The position numbers and the translations under genes are program-made. A stretch of DNA of 30,838 nucleotides, taken from Acidilobaceae archaeon (GTDB lineage Archaea; Thermoproteota; Thermoprotei_A; Sulfolobales; Acidilobaceae). Of the stretch, positions 1-7,597 are shown one piece after another. Numbering within the stretch: the first letter of the stretch is position 1; the number at the start of each line of letters is the position of its first letter. The stretch covers positions 1 to 30,838 of the forward strand of contig JALWGG010000186.1 in assembly GCA_027013765.1 (NCBI GenBank), read 5' to 3'. The notes below the pieces were generated by a model. The model was not told the DNA's origin. It ran no database searches and saw only the letters and a program-made list of their open reading frames with translations.

Positions 1-98
1 CCTGGAGCAGGGTTGTTCTGGCCGAATGCGATCTTTGGTAGCATCATGCCTGCCAGTATAGCTAGTGCTAGTATCAGTCCCCCACCGTTTTTACCCAT
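1..98 (-). CDS. N-terminus of an exported protein (partial)
   Basis: The reverse strand opens with ATG at 98 and stays open to the window edge, giving 32 complete codons. They begin MGKNGGGLILALAILAG and continue through a hydrophobic stretch to about residue 25, ending in a polar NNPAPG segment. This is a Sec-type signal peptide or N-terminal membrane anchor with a likely cleavage after the Ala-Phe-Gly region. A GGTGGTG ribosome binding site lies just upstream (about 105-113). The mature part of the protein lies outside the window, so no function can be given. It is divergent from superoxide dismutase. Confidence 0.55.
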   Translation of the reverse strand, partial: MGKNGGGLILALAILAGMMLPKIAFGQNNPAP

Positions 99-182
99 TA
101 GCGTGGCACCACCTGGTGTAGAAGGTCCTCTGTAGTGTTAATAATCTAAGGTGTAGAACACGCTGTATCACATTCATGCACC

Positions 183-213
183 GATATATACACTGAGAAA
201 AAAGCCTTTTAGA
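183..213 (+). promoter_or_regulatory. Candidate promoter of superoxide dismutase
   Basis: Two AT-rich elements precede the gene: GATATATA at 183-190 and CTTTTAGA at about 206-213, the second preceded by an A-rich BRE-like run. With about 25 bases from TATA to start site, the first would give a leader of about 40 bases and the second one of about 18. Which is used cannot be decided by eye. Confidence 0.3.
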
Positions 214-251
214 AGCACTCCACACCATAGAATACTGTGAGGTGTAGTAGG

Positions 252-890
252 ATGGTAGGGTTTACAAGGTATGAGCTGCCACCCCTCCCATACTCTTACA
301 ACGCCCTGGAGCCATACATTATAGAGGAGATAATGAGGCTGCACCACCAGAAGCACCATAATGCATACGTTAAGGGTGCAAACGCTGCTCTAGAGAAGCT
401 TGAGAAACACCTCAAGGGCGAGGCAGAGATAGATGTTAAAGCGGTATTAAGGGACTTCTCCTTCAACTATGGAGGACACATAATGCACTCAATATTCTGG
501 CCCAACATGGCCCCCGAGGGCAAGGGCGGGGGGACCCCTGGGGGGAGCCTGGCAGACGCTATCGAGAAGCAGTTCGGCGGCTTCGAGCCATTCAAGAAGC
601 TATTCTCCGCCGCAGCCAAGCAGGTTGAGGGCGTTGGATGGGCATACCTGGCAGTCGACCCGCTGACAGGAGAGCTCAGGATAGGCCAGATAGAGAAGCA
701 CAACGTCCTAATGACGGCTGGCCTTGTGCCGATCCTCGTTATAGACGTCTGGGAGCACGCATACTACCTGCAGTACAAGAATGATAGGGGGAGCTACGTG
801 GAGAACTGGTGGAACGTGGTAAACTGGGACGACGTTGCAGCCAGGTTTGATAAGGCCGTTAACGGGAGCCCACAGCTCTTCAAGCCCTAG
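252..890 (+). CDS. sod: Superoxide dismutase, Fe/Mn family
   Basis: Converts superoxide to hydrogen peroxide and oxygen, presumably in the cytoplasm. I chose ATG 252 because it follows GAGGTG (239-244) by seven bases and gives the MVGFTRYELPPLP start usual in crenarchaeal enzymes; an in-frame GTG at 237 would add RCSR and lacks a binding site. The 212 residues are normal family length. Expected metal ligands are present: His31 in LHHQKHH, His79 in GHIMHSIFW, and Asp165 and His169 in DVWEHAYYLQYKN. Tyr39 matches the active-site gateway tyrosine. His150 sits where bacterial Mn enzymes have a glutamine. The sequence is very like the Aeropyrum pernix enzyme as I recall it. Metal choice (Mn, Fe or either) cannot be read from the sequence. 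It stands alone, convergent with the next gene. Confidence 0.97.
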   Translation: MVGFTRYELPPLPYSYNALEPYIIEEIMRLHHQKHHNAYVKGANAALEKLEKHLKGEAEIDVKAVLRDFSFNYGGHIMHSIFWPNMAPEGKGGGTPGGSLADAIEKQFGGFEPFKKLFSAAAKQVEGVGWAYLAVDPLTGELRIGQIEKHNVLMTAGLVPILVIDVWEHAYYLQYKNDRGSYVENWWNVVNWDDVAARFDKAVNGSPQLFKP

Positions 891-911
891 GAGTGGGGTA
901 GGCTCCCCTGG

Positions 912-1262
912 CTACAGTGAAAGGTAAATCTCACTACCATTTTTCTTGAATAAATAACATCTCCACCTCCTCATGTCAAGGTCTAATCCTCTAAGCAATA
1001 CCTCTAGGACGATATCCATGGGTAGAAGGACCCTCAATGCATCGCTCATAATGCATCTCGCCGTCACACCCCGGACGTGGAGCAGATCTATGAGGACCTC
1101 TGGTAGGCCCTCAGGGAACTCTATATCCAGGTGGCTGTGCCTGGCCCCCATGCAGCCCTTCATGTGGATATAGACCCTTACAGGGGGCTTCAATATGGAG
1201 CCGCCGGGCATTCTTATGTGGAGCCTGGCGTCCAGAGGCTTCTTGCACAATGCCTGCACCAT
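912..1262 (-). CDS. Unknown 116-residue protein coupled to the PhoU-like gene
   Basis: A protein of 116 residues that I do not recognise. It has no signal peptide or membrane helix. It contains four cysteines (CKK, GCMGARHSH, ARCIM, WRCYLF), a His-rich GARHSHLDIEFPEGLPE stretch around residues 39-55, and a basic, aromatic C-terminus. Its ATG shares one base with the TAA of the upstream gene (TAATG at 1260-1264), so translation is almost certainly coupled and the two proteins are probably made together. The coupling suggests a role near the AbrB/PhoU regulator, but nothing in the sequence names one. The 3' end faces superoxide dismutase across 21 bases. Confidence 0.75.
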   Translation of the reverse strand: MVQALCKKPLDARLHIRMPGGSILKPPVRVYIHMKGCMGARHSHLDIEFPEGLPEVLIDLLHVRGVTARCIMSDALRVLLPMDIVLEVLLRGLDLDMRRWRCYLFKKNGSEIYLSL

Positions 1263-2245
1263 TACTTTGATAGTATCAGGTTTGAGGTGGCTGCGCAGAA
1301 GCTTGTATATACTATTATCTGGAGGGTTTTCAGGGAGTCGTCTATCTTTGTTAGGAGTATTACATCTCCTCTCCCCAGCCCCTCCTCAGAGATCCTCTGG
1401 CTTATCTCCTCCCTAGTCTTTACTATGTTGTAGAGGATCTCCTTCCCACGCTTTATGCTCGGTGTTGATAGCGTAAACCCGGCTATGGGGACCAGCTTCT
1501 TCAGTCTCTCTATATACATGATGGTCTCCTTTGACACGCGGAAGTTGTTCTTAACGATCTTGTAGATACCATCTAGGATGATTTCCCCTATTATGGCTAG
1601 CAGGCTAGTCCCTATGAGGAGCCCGTGGGCGTGCTCCCCGTTATCTGAGATCATGTGCCCGTTGGTTATCATTAGCCTTATAATCAGGTGCTGGTTCTTG
1701 AAGACCTCATTGCGTATATATGACGCGTCCTCAAGGATCTTCGGCTTCGGGTCAATATTCCTAGCTGCCCTCTCAAGGACCTCAACTGCAAGAGCTATGG
1801 TATTGGCCATGCTCTTTATAGTAGTCTTAAGGTCTAGCCTGGTCTGGTCTATCACTACTCTGAGCCTCACCCGGGACCCTTCATGGCCAGCCACATCCAG
1901 GCCCAGGAGCCTGCTCGCACTGGAGCGTATGTGGCTTAGCGTCGTCAATATATCCAGGTCCCTTGAGAGGAGCAGCTCAACCTCGTCATAGCCTAGCGTG
2001 TATATGCAGCTAACAGTCATGGCTGACAGCCTCGGGTCCTTTAGCCTCGACAGGTCCATGACTATACTGTTTGACGTTGGCTTGCTTGAGGCCGGTATGA
2101 TCCTCACCGACTTGCCCTCATCTATGATATAGACTATGTCGCCCTGCTTCACGTCGTTACGCTTGATCCAGTTCCTAGGCAGTGTGACGATCAGCGAGCT
2201 ACTGCCGAGCTTCTGGATCTTCCTAGCCTCGATCATTGCCTCCAC
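1262..2245 (-). CDS. AbrB-like plus PhoU-like regulatory protein
   Basis: The N-terminus has the swapped-hairpin AbrB/SpoVT pattern, ARKIQKLGSSSLIVTLPRNWI followed by QGDIVYII, a DNA-binding fold. The rest is helical and resembles archaeal PhoU domains, which in bacteria control phosphate uptake. Archaeal AbrB-PhoU fusions are commonly called phosphate uptake regulators, but no phosphate transporter lies in this window, so that role is unconfirmed. The longest frame starts at ATG 2299, but that ATG touches the TATA box at 2299-2310, so transcription should start near 2280 or below. GTG 2245, with GAGG ten bases upstream, or ATG 2236 is therefore more likely; either keeps the AbrB domain whole. 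With GTG 2245 the product is 327 residues. Confidence 0.8.
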   Translation of the reverse strand: MEAMIEARKIQKLGSSSLIVTLPRNWIKRNDVKQGDIVYIIDEGKSVRIIPASSKPTSNSIVMDLSRLKDPRLSAMTVSCIYTLGYDEVELLLSRDLDILTTLSHIRSSASRLLGLDVAGHEGSRVRLRVVIDQTRLDLKTTIKSMANTIALAVEVLERAARNIDPKPKILEDASYIRNEVFKNQHLIIRLMITNGHMISDNGEHAHGLLIGTSLLAIIGEIILDGIYKIVKNNFRVSKETIMYIERLKKLVPIAGFTLSTPSIKRGKEILYNIVKTREEISQRISEEGLGRGDVILLTKIDDSLKTLQIIVYTSFCAATSNLILSK

Positions 2246-2298
2246 TGCGACCAGTCCTCTAGCCCTAGAATCCAATACTTCTCTAGGCGATATAAACA

Positions 2299-2310
2299 TT
2301 ATATATTAAA
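2299..2310. promoter_or_regulatory. TATA box shared by divergent genes
   Basis: TTATATATTAAA reads as a good TATA box on both strands. On the plus strand it predicts a start near 2330, just before the GGGAGTG ribosome binding site of the radical SAM gene. On the minus strand it predicts a start near 2280 for the AbrB-PhoU gene. A second element, TATAAAC at 2291-2297, could also serve the minus strand. Only about 100 bases separate the two chosen start codons. Confidence 0.5.
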
Positions 2311-2346
2311 CTATACGGGGCAACCGCGGTAATGGGAGTGTAGCTA

Positions 2347-3348
2347 ATGCTGAGACTGGTAGGGACAAGCGATAAGGGGCTGTACACATCCAGCAGCATA
2401 GCCAGCGGCTGTATGCTATGCTATGCCGGGGTTAAGGCAGTCATATTCGTTACCGGCGTATGCGACGACTCATGCTACTACTGCCCGGTCAGCAGGGATA
2501 GGCTTGGGCATGACGTGTTCTATGTCAACGAGGAGAGGGTCCACACGCTGGAGGAGGTCCTCACAGAGGTCCTCAGGACGGGGGCCCGGGGGGCTAGTAT
2601 AACTGGTGGAGACCCATTGATCGCCTACCCCAGGGTGACAAGCCTCATAAGGATGCTGAAAGACGCTATGGGCCCGGGGTTCCATATACACCTCTACACA
2701 AGTGGTAGATACGCAACGATAGAGGCGCTGAAGGGGCTGGATAGGGCTGGGCTTGATGAGATAAGATTCCACCCAACACAGGAGGAGTTCGAGGATAGGA
2801 TAAGGGATGCAGTCAGGCATACATCCATGGATGTTGGCGTAGAGATACCGATATCCCCAAGACTGGTCGAGTGGGCTAAGAGGGTTATATATAAGGCGTG
2901 GACCAGTGGGGCCCACTTCGTCAACCTAAACGAGATGGAGTTCGCAGAGCCCAACGCCCCTGCATTGCTGGCCAGGGGGTGCAGGGAGAGTAGGAGGAGG
3001 CCATTCACGGTGGAGGGCTCATATGAGGCTGCACTAGAGGTCCTGGAGTGGGCTAGGGAGAATACAGGTATACCCGTCCACTTCTGCCCAGCATCATTCA
3101 AGGACTCTATACAGACTAGGAATAGGATGAGGAGGGCGGCATCGCTGGATAGGGCGTGGCATGAAGTGGAGACGGGGGACGGGACGTTGAGGTGGTATGA
3201 GGCAGACTGTCCAGGGGGCCCCGTTAAGGCCCCGTCACCGGGATACCTGGAGGGGTGCAGGAGGATCAGGCTAGTCGAGGCACACCCAACCAGGGCTAGG
3301 ACCCCTAGAATACAGGAGCAGGTAATTGAGGTCCAAGCCCCTTTATAA
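2347..3348 (+). CDS. Radical SAM protein, pyruvate formate-lyase activase-like (COG2108 type)
   Basis: A 333-residue radical SAM enzyme. The cluster-binding motif is CDDSCYYCP with cysteines 39, 43 and 46 (CX3CX2C), and the SAM-binding glycine motif follows as ITGGDPL. Two extra cysteines, Cys22 and Cys25 in GCMLCYAG, precede the motif and are a feature of an archaeal group annotated as related to pyruvate formate-lyase activating enzyme. The C-terminal third holds further cysteines (CRES, HFCPAS, DCPGG, GCRR) that could bind another cluster. No glycyl radical enzyme lies nearby, so the substrate is unknown. GGGAGTG ends six bases before the ATG. The TAA stop lies in the TATA box of the next gene. 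Confidence 0.85.
   Translation: MLRLVGTSDKGLYTSSSIASGCMLCYAGVKAVIFVTGVCDDSCYYCPVSRDRLGHDVFYVNEERVHTLEEVLTEVLRTGARGASITGGDPLIAYPRVTSLIRMLKDAMGPGFHIHLYTSGRYATIEALKGLDRAGLDEIRFHPTQEEFEDRIRDAVRHTSMDVGVEIPISPRLVEWAKRVIYKAWTSGAHFVNLNEMEFAEPNAPALLARGCRESRRRPFTVEGSYEAALEVLEWARENTGIPVHFCPASFKDSIQTRNRMRRAASLDRAWHEVETGDGTLRWYEADCPGGPVKAPSPGYLEGCRRIRLVEAHPTRARTPRIQEQVIEVQAPL
3341..3348 (+). promoter_or_regulatory. TATA box overlapping the radical SAM stop codon
   Basis: CTTTATAA contains the TAA stop of the preceding gene and lies about 50 bases before the next GTG. A start of transcription near 3371 would give a leader of about 24 bases containing the GGGTG ribosome binding site (3386-3390). It probably drives the 96-residue gene and hisS. 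Confidence 0.45.
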
Positions 3349-3394
3349 CTCCGGTAAACCAGCATGAAGCGATAGTGGTAGGAAAGGGTGCACC

Positions 3395-3685
3395 GTGTTG
3401 GGTAGCTGCTGTATAGACCCGGGTAAGCTAGACCATAGCAGGGAGGAGATTTATGAGGCCCTCGGGATCAGTGGTGAGGCTAAGGAGAAGATAAGTAGGG
3501 TGATCGAGGAGGCGCTTTCAAGGGCTAAGATAAGCGAGATGATCCAACACATCTGGCACGACTCCTGCGAGGACCTCACGCTTGAAGAGAGGATATATGC
3601 AACCTTCAGGCTGGGGATGGACGTGTACTCTCTACTCCTAGAGGCTATTATAGAGAAGAGTGGGGAAGGGGATAATGGAGCCTAG
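3395..3685 (+). CDS. Unknown 96-residue helical protein upstream of hisS
   Basis: Not recognised. The product is small, charged and predicted to be mostly helical, with a Cys-Cys pair near the N-terminus (GSCCIDPG) and a central HIWHDSCEDLTLEER segment. There is no signal peptide or membrane helix. It starts with GTG behind GGGTG. Its end overlaps hisS by 11 bases if hisS starts at ATG 3675, so the two are very likely translated from one message. That places it in the expression context of histidyl-tRNA synthetase but does not show a functional link. Confidence 0.7.
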   Translation: MLGSCCIDPGKLDHSREEIYEALGISGEAKEKISRVIEEALSRAKISEMIQHIWHDSCEDLTLEERIYATFRLGMDVYSLLLEAIIEKSGEGDNGA

Positions 3686-4976
3686 GCCTCCCAGGGGATT
3701 CAGGGACTTCCCACCAGACATCATGATCCTTAGGAAGGACCTCATCTCAAGGCTGGAGAGGGTGTTCCAGAGGTATGGGTTCGATCCTATAGACACACCA
3801 GCACTAGAATACTGGGAGACACTCGCTGGGAAGTATGGGGAGGAGGCGGAGTCTAGGCTCATATGGAGGTTCACCGACAAGTGGAGCGGGAGGGAGTATG
3901 CACTCAGGTATGACCTGACCGTGCCTATGGCAAGGTTCATAGCACTCCACAGGGACATGCCCCTACCATTCAAGAGGTACCATATAGGGCCCGTATGGAG
4001 GCACGAGGAGCCCCAGAAGGGGAGGTATAGGGAGTTCTACCAGTGCGACGCGGATATAGTAGGATCCCCATACCCAGAGGCGGACGCCGAGATAGTGAAC
4101 CTGGTCGTCGACGCGTTGAAAGAGCTAGGATTCAAGAGGGGGTTCAGGGTTAGGCTTAATGACAGGAGGCTCCTCTCAGGAGTCTTCGAGGAGGAGCTCG
4201 GCATCAGAGGCCCGGTGCTGAACGTCTACAGGGCCATAGACAAGCTAGACAAGATCGGAGTCGAGGGTGTGAGGAGGGAGCTGGAGAAGCTAGGCCTTGG
4301 GGAGGGGTTGATAGAGAAGATAATGAATATTATAAGCATAGAGGGAGAGCCCGGCGAGGTCCTCGACATGATAGAGTCCCGGTATGGATCTAATAAAAGA
4401 GTCGCAGAGGCCATAGGCCATCTGAGGGGTGTGATAGAGCTTGTGGAAGACCCTAGCAGTGTAGAGGTTGACATGAGCCTGGTGAGGGGGCTAGACTACT
4501 ATACAGGCCCAATACTAGAAGTGGTCCTAGACGAGCCAAGGATCGGGAGCGTCGCCGGGGGCGGCAGGTATGACAACCTAATCGGGCTATTCACCAAGAA
4601 GGGAATACCAGCGACGGGGGCTAGCATAGGGATTGAGAGGATCATAGATGCTGGCCTAGAGCTCGGAATATACAAGCTTGACAAGAAGACGGTTACCATG
4701 GCGTCAATAATAGTATTGAGCAGGGACCATTATAGATACGCCTGGAAAGTGGCGTCTACCCTGAGGAGGCTTGGAGTCAATACAAGGATAGACCTGGGGA
4801 GGACTAGCCCTAGGGTCCAGAGGAGGAAGGCGCAGAGGCTTGGGATAAGGTACCTAATATATATAGGGGAGAGTGAGGCTGGGAAGGGGACGCTGACAAT
4901 ATATGATACCATTACGGGCGAGAGGGTCGAGGCAGGCATCAGTGAGGAGGAAAGGATTAAAGAAATATTAGGTTAA
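3675..4976 (+). CDS. hisS: Histidyl-tRNA synthetase
   Basis: A class II aminoacyl-tRNA synthetase that charges tRNA-His. ATG 3675 gives the family-typical MEPRPPRGFRDFPP start; an in-frame GTG at 3660 would add five residues. The product is 433 residues, normal for the family. Landmarks in order: KYGEEAESRLIW and LRYDLTVPMARF near the N-terminus, motif 2 as FKRYHIGPVWRHEEPQKGRYREFYQCD, the histidine-binding LVRGLDYYTG and GGGRYDNLIG, and a C-terminal anticodon-binding domain of about 95 residues starting near ASIIVLS. The product looks full length and intact. It overlaps the 96-residue gene and is followed by an AT-rich spacer before ppsA. Confidence 0.97.
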   Translation: MEPRPPRGFRDFPPDIMILRKDLISRLERVFQRYGFDPIDTPALEYWETLAGKYGEEAESRLIWRFTDKWSGREYALRYDLTVPMARFIALHRDMPLPFKRYHIGPVWRHEEPQKGRYREFYQCDADIVGSPYPEADAEIVNLVVDALKELGFKRGFRVRLNDRRLLSGVFEEELGIRGPVLNVYRAIDKLDKIGVEGVRRELEKLGLGEGLIEKIMNIISIEGEPGEVLDMIESRYGSNKRVAEAIGHLRGVIELVEDPSSVEVDMSLVRGLDYYTGPILEVVLDEPRIGSVAGGGRYDNLIGLFTKKGIPATGASIGIERIIDAGLELGIYKLDKKTVTMASIIVLSRDHYRYAWKVASTLRRLGVNTRIDLGRTSPRVQRRKAQRLGIRYLIYIGESEAGKGTLTIYDTITGERVEAGISEEERIKEILG

Positions 4977-4991
4977 AAATAATTTCTAAAT

Positions 4992-5003
4992 AAATATGTA
5001 TAT
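4992..5003 (+). promoter_or_regulatory. Candidate TATA element of ppsA
   Basis: AAATATGTATAT lies in an AT-rich spacer after hisS. A start about 25 bases downstream (near 5025) would place the inverted repeat at 5020-5035 on the transcription start. Confidence 0.35.
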
Positions 5004-5019
5004 GGGAACAATAGAATAA

Positions 5020-5035
5020 TTAAGCAGGAGCTTAA
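5020..5035. repeat. Inverted repeat before ppsA, possible operator
   Basis: TTAAGC and GCTTAA are perfect six-base inverted arms around an AGGA spacer. The site lies between the candidate TATA element and the ribosome binding site GGGGGA (5048-5053) of ppsA, where a repressor would block transcription. It could also be a small hairpin in the leader or a chance palindrome. Confidence 0.4.
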
Positions 5036-5059
5036 CCCGTATAAACTGGGGGAAAGAGC

Positions 5060-7498
5060 GTGTCCCAAGCCCCAATAATTATCTGGCTAGACGAGATCCC
5101 CAACCACGATAAGACCCTCGTCGGGGGAAAGGCTGCCGGGCTAGGGGTTATGGTGAGCAACGGGATCCCCGTTCCACCGGGATTCGTTGTAACGAGCGAG
5201 GCATACAAGCAGTTCATATTCGAGACGGGGATCGCGGGCTACATAAAACATGTGATCGAGGAGGTGATTGTGAGCGGGAAGCCGGAGGAGTATGAGAAGG
5301 CCAGCGAGCTCATCAGGAGCAAGTTCATAAGGACCCCCATGCCATCACGGATAAAGAACATGATCATCGAGGCCTACAGGAGGCTGGGCGAGGAGATAGG
5401 GATCCACAGCCCCAGGGTGGCTGTCAGAAGTAGCGCAACCCTGGAGGACCTGCCTGAGGCGAGCTTCGCAGGCCAGCAAGAGACGTATCTAAACATTGAG
5501 GGTGAGGACTCTGTTGTGGAGCATGTTAAGAAGGCGTGGGCAAGCCTCTGGACCGCAAGAGCCCTTAGCTATAGGGACTCGCTGAATATAGACCACGAGA
5601 CGGCGTATATGGCGGTGATAGTGCAGAAGATGGTGAATAGTAGGAGTAGTGGAGTCATGTTTACCCTCCACCCGGTAACCGGTGAGAGGGATAAGGTTGT
5701 AATCGAGTCCATATGGGGCCTGGGGGAGTATATAGTCGGTGGAAAGGTCACGCCCGACACATACATCCTAGACAAGTCCACACTGGATGTTATAGAGAAG
5801 AGGATCTCAGTGAAGGAGAAGGCCCTATTCTATGACAGTGTGCTTAAGAGGAACGTTGAGGTAGAGCTCCCAGAGGACCCGGAGGACCTAGATAATGTAA
5901 GGAAGAGGTATCCAGGTGTTGCAGAGCTCATAGAAAAGCACGGGATAACCGCCTCAAAACCCTCCCTCAACGACGAGGAGGTGAGGAGCCTGGGGAAGCT
6001 TGCAGTAAGGGTCGAGGAGGTATTCAATAGGCCTATGGATATAGAGTGGGCCATAGACGCCGACATGCCGCCGGGGAGCAACATATTCCTTGTACAGGCA
6101 AGGCCCGAGACTGTCTGGAGTAGGAGGGAGGAGGCTAAGGAAGAGGTTGTAGAGGAGGAGAAGGTTGGAGAGGTCCTCGTCAGGGGTGTACCGGCAAGCC
6201 CTGGAGTGGCTACTGGTAGGGTTAAGATAGCCCTCAGCGTAGAGGAGGCCAGGAATAAGATGGAGAAGGGTGATGTGCTGGTAACCACAATGACCGACCC
6301 GGACTGGGTGCCATACATGAAGATCGCATCAGCAATAGTAACGGATGAGGGTGGCATGACGGCCCATGCAGCCATAGTTGCAAGGGAGCTGGGGATACCT
6401 GCAGTTGTCGGGACTGGTGAGGCCACCAAGAAGCTCAAGGACGGGATGCTTGTCACCGTCGACGGGTCGCGCGGCGTAGTCTACTACGGGGAGCTGGCTA
6501 GGGAGGAGAAGGTTGAGAAGCCTGAGGTCGGCGTGGGCGTCCCGGCTGAGATACTGGTTAATGTGTACCCGGTAACGGCGACGAAGGTCTATATGAACCT
6601 AGGCCAACCGGAGGAGATTGACAGGTATAAGGATCTTCCATTCGACGGTATAGGGCTAATGAGGATCGAGTTCATAATATCAAGCTGGATAGGATACCAC
6701 CCATTATACCTGATCGACCAGGGCAGAGGCGTGTTCTTCGTCGATAAACTAGCTGAAGGAATAGCGAGGGTTGCAAGCGCCATATACCCAAGGCCCGTAG
6801 TAGTAAGGTTCAGCGACTTCAAGACCAACGAGTACAGGGGGCTTAAGGGAGGCGAGAAGTATGAGGTTGATGAGAGGAACCCGATGATCGGGTGGAGGGG
6901 AGTATCTAGATACATATCCCCCAAGTATGAGCCAGCCTTCAGGCTGGAGGTCAGGGCCATAAAGAAGGTTAGGGACGAGTGGAACCTGAAGAACGTGTGG
7001 GTGATGTTCCCCTTCGTGAGGACCGTATGGGAGCTTGAAAGGGCTATAAGGATCATGGAGGATGAGGGACTCTATAGGGGGAAGGACTTCAAGGTATGGA
7101 TAATGGTTGAAGTCCCAAGCACAGTATTCCTGGCAGACGAGTTCGCAAAACTAATAGACGGATTCAGCATAGGCAGCAACGACCTAACACAGCTAGTACT
7201 AGGAGCTGATAGGGACAGCGGCCTCCTAGCAAGGATGGGATACTTCGACGAGAGGGACCCGGCGGTGTTGAGGGCGATGGAGATGATCATAGACGCCGCG
7301 CACAGGAACGGGATAACAGCCAGCATATGCGGCCAAGCACCCAGCGTCTACCCGGAGATCGTGGAATTCCTGGTTAGGAAAGGGATAGACTCTATCAGCG
7401 TGAATCCAGACGCTGTAATAAGGGTTAGGAGGACGGTGGCTAGCATAGAGAAGAGGATACTGTTAGAGGATGCGATAAGGAGGAGCAACAGGGCATAA
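5060..7498 (+). CDS. ppsA: Phosphoenolpyruvate synthase
   Basis: Makes phosphoenolpyruvate from pyruvate and ATP, releasing AMP and phosphate, for gluconeogenesis; in hyperthermophilic archaea it may also take part in glycolysis. The 812 residues match the family. Domains in order: an N-terminal ATP-binding domain from LVGGKAAGLG to about residue 350, including VAVRSSATLEDLPEASFAGQ; the swivelling phosphohistidine domain with GGMTAHAAIVARELGIPAVVG, catalytic His436; and a C-terminal pyruvate-binding barrel with MRIEFI, GSNDLTQLVLGADRDS and SICGQAPS, catalytic Cys757. The start is GTG behind GGGGGA. It appears to be its own transcription unit, with an inverted repeat in the promoter region. 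All key residues are present. Confidence 0.97.
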   Translation: MSQAPIIIWLDEIPNHDKTLVGGKAAGLGVMVSNGIPVPPGFVVTSEAYKQFIFETGIAGYIKHVIEEVIVSGKPEEYEKASELIRSKFIRTPMPSRIKNMIIEAYRRLGEEIGIHSPRVAVRSSATLEDLPEASFAGQQETYLNIEGEDSVVEHVKKAWASLWTARALSYRDSLNIDHETAYMAVIVQKMVNSRSSGVMFTLHPVTGERDKVVIESIWGLGEYIVGGKVTPDTYILDKSTLDVIEKRISVKEKALFYDSVLKRNVEVELPEDPEDLDNVRKRYPGVAELIEKHGITASKPSLNDEEVRSLGKLAVRVEEVFNRPMDIEWAIDADMPPGSNIFLVQARPETVWSRREEAKEEVVEEEKVGEVLVRGVPASPGVATGRVKIALSVEEARNKMEKGDVLVTTMTDPDWVPYMKIASAIVTDEGGMTAHAAIVARELGIPAVVGTGEATKKLKDGMLVTVDGSRGVVYYGELAREEKVEKPEVGVGVPAEILVNVYPVTATKVYMNLGQPEEIDRYKDLPFDGIGLMRIEFIISSWIGYHPLYLIDQGRGVFFVDKLAEGIARVASAIYPRPVVVRFSDFKTNEYRGLKGGEKYEVDERNPMIGWRGVSRYISPKYEPAFRLEVRAIKKVRDEWNLKNVWVMFPFVRTVWELERAIRIMEDEGLYRGKDFKVWIMVEVPSTVFLADEFAKLIDGFSIGSNDLTQLVLGADRDSGLLARMGYFDERDPAVLRAMEMIIDAAHRNGITASICGQAPSVYPEIVEFLVRKGIDSISVNPDAVIRVRRTVASIEKRILLEDAIRRSNRA

Positions 7499-7540
7499 AC
7501 ATCAATCCCCCAGCCATCCGTGGCCCCACAGAACTTATCA

Positions 7541-7557
7541 TAATAATATTATTTTTG
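7541..7557 (+). promoter_or_regulatory. AT-rich element between ppsA and the surface genes
   Basis: TAATAATATTATTTTT combines a plausible TATA element for the next gene (start about 7570, leader about 25 bases) with a T-run that could end ppsA transcription. The two roles cannot be told apart by eye. Confidence 0.3.
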
Positions 7558-7597
7558 GCGCCCACGCATTCCCAGACGGGGATAACAGGGAGGGTTG

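Noticed and set aside
890..911. GGGG-TAGGCT-CCCC as a bidirectional terminator between superoxide dismutase and the 116-residue gene
   Set aside because: The stem is only four base pairs with no T-run, so it is too weak to support.
3660..3674. GTG 3660 as the hisS start
   Set aside because: It would add five residues before the conserved MEPRPPRGFRDF start and would enlarge the overlap with the upstream gene; ATG 3675 fits the family better.
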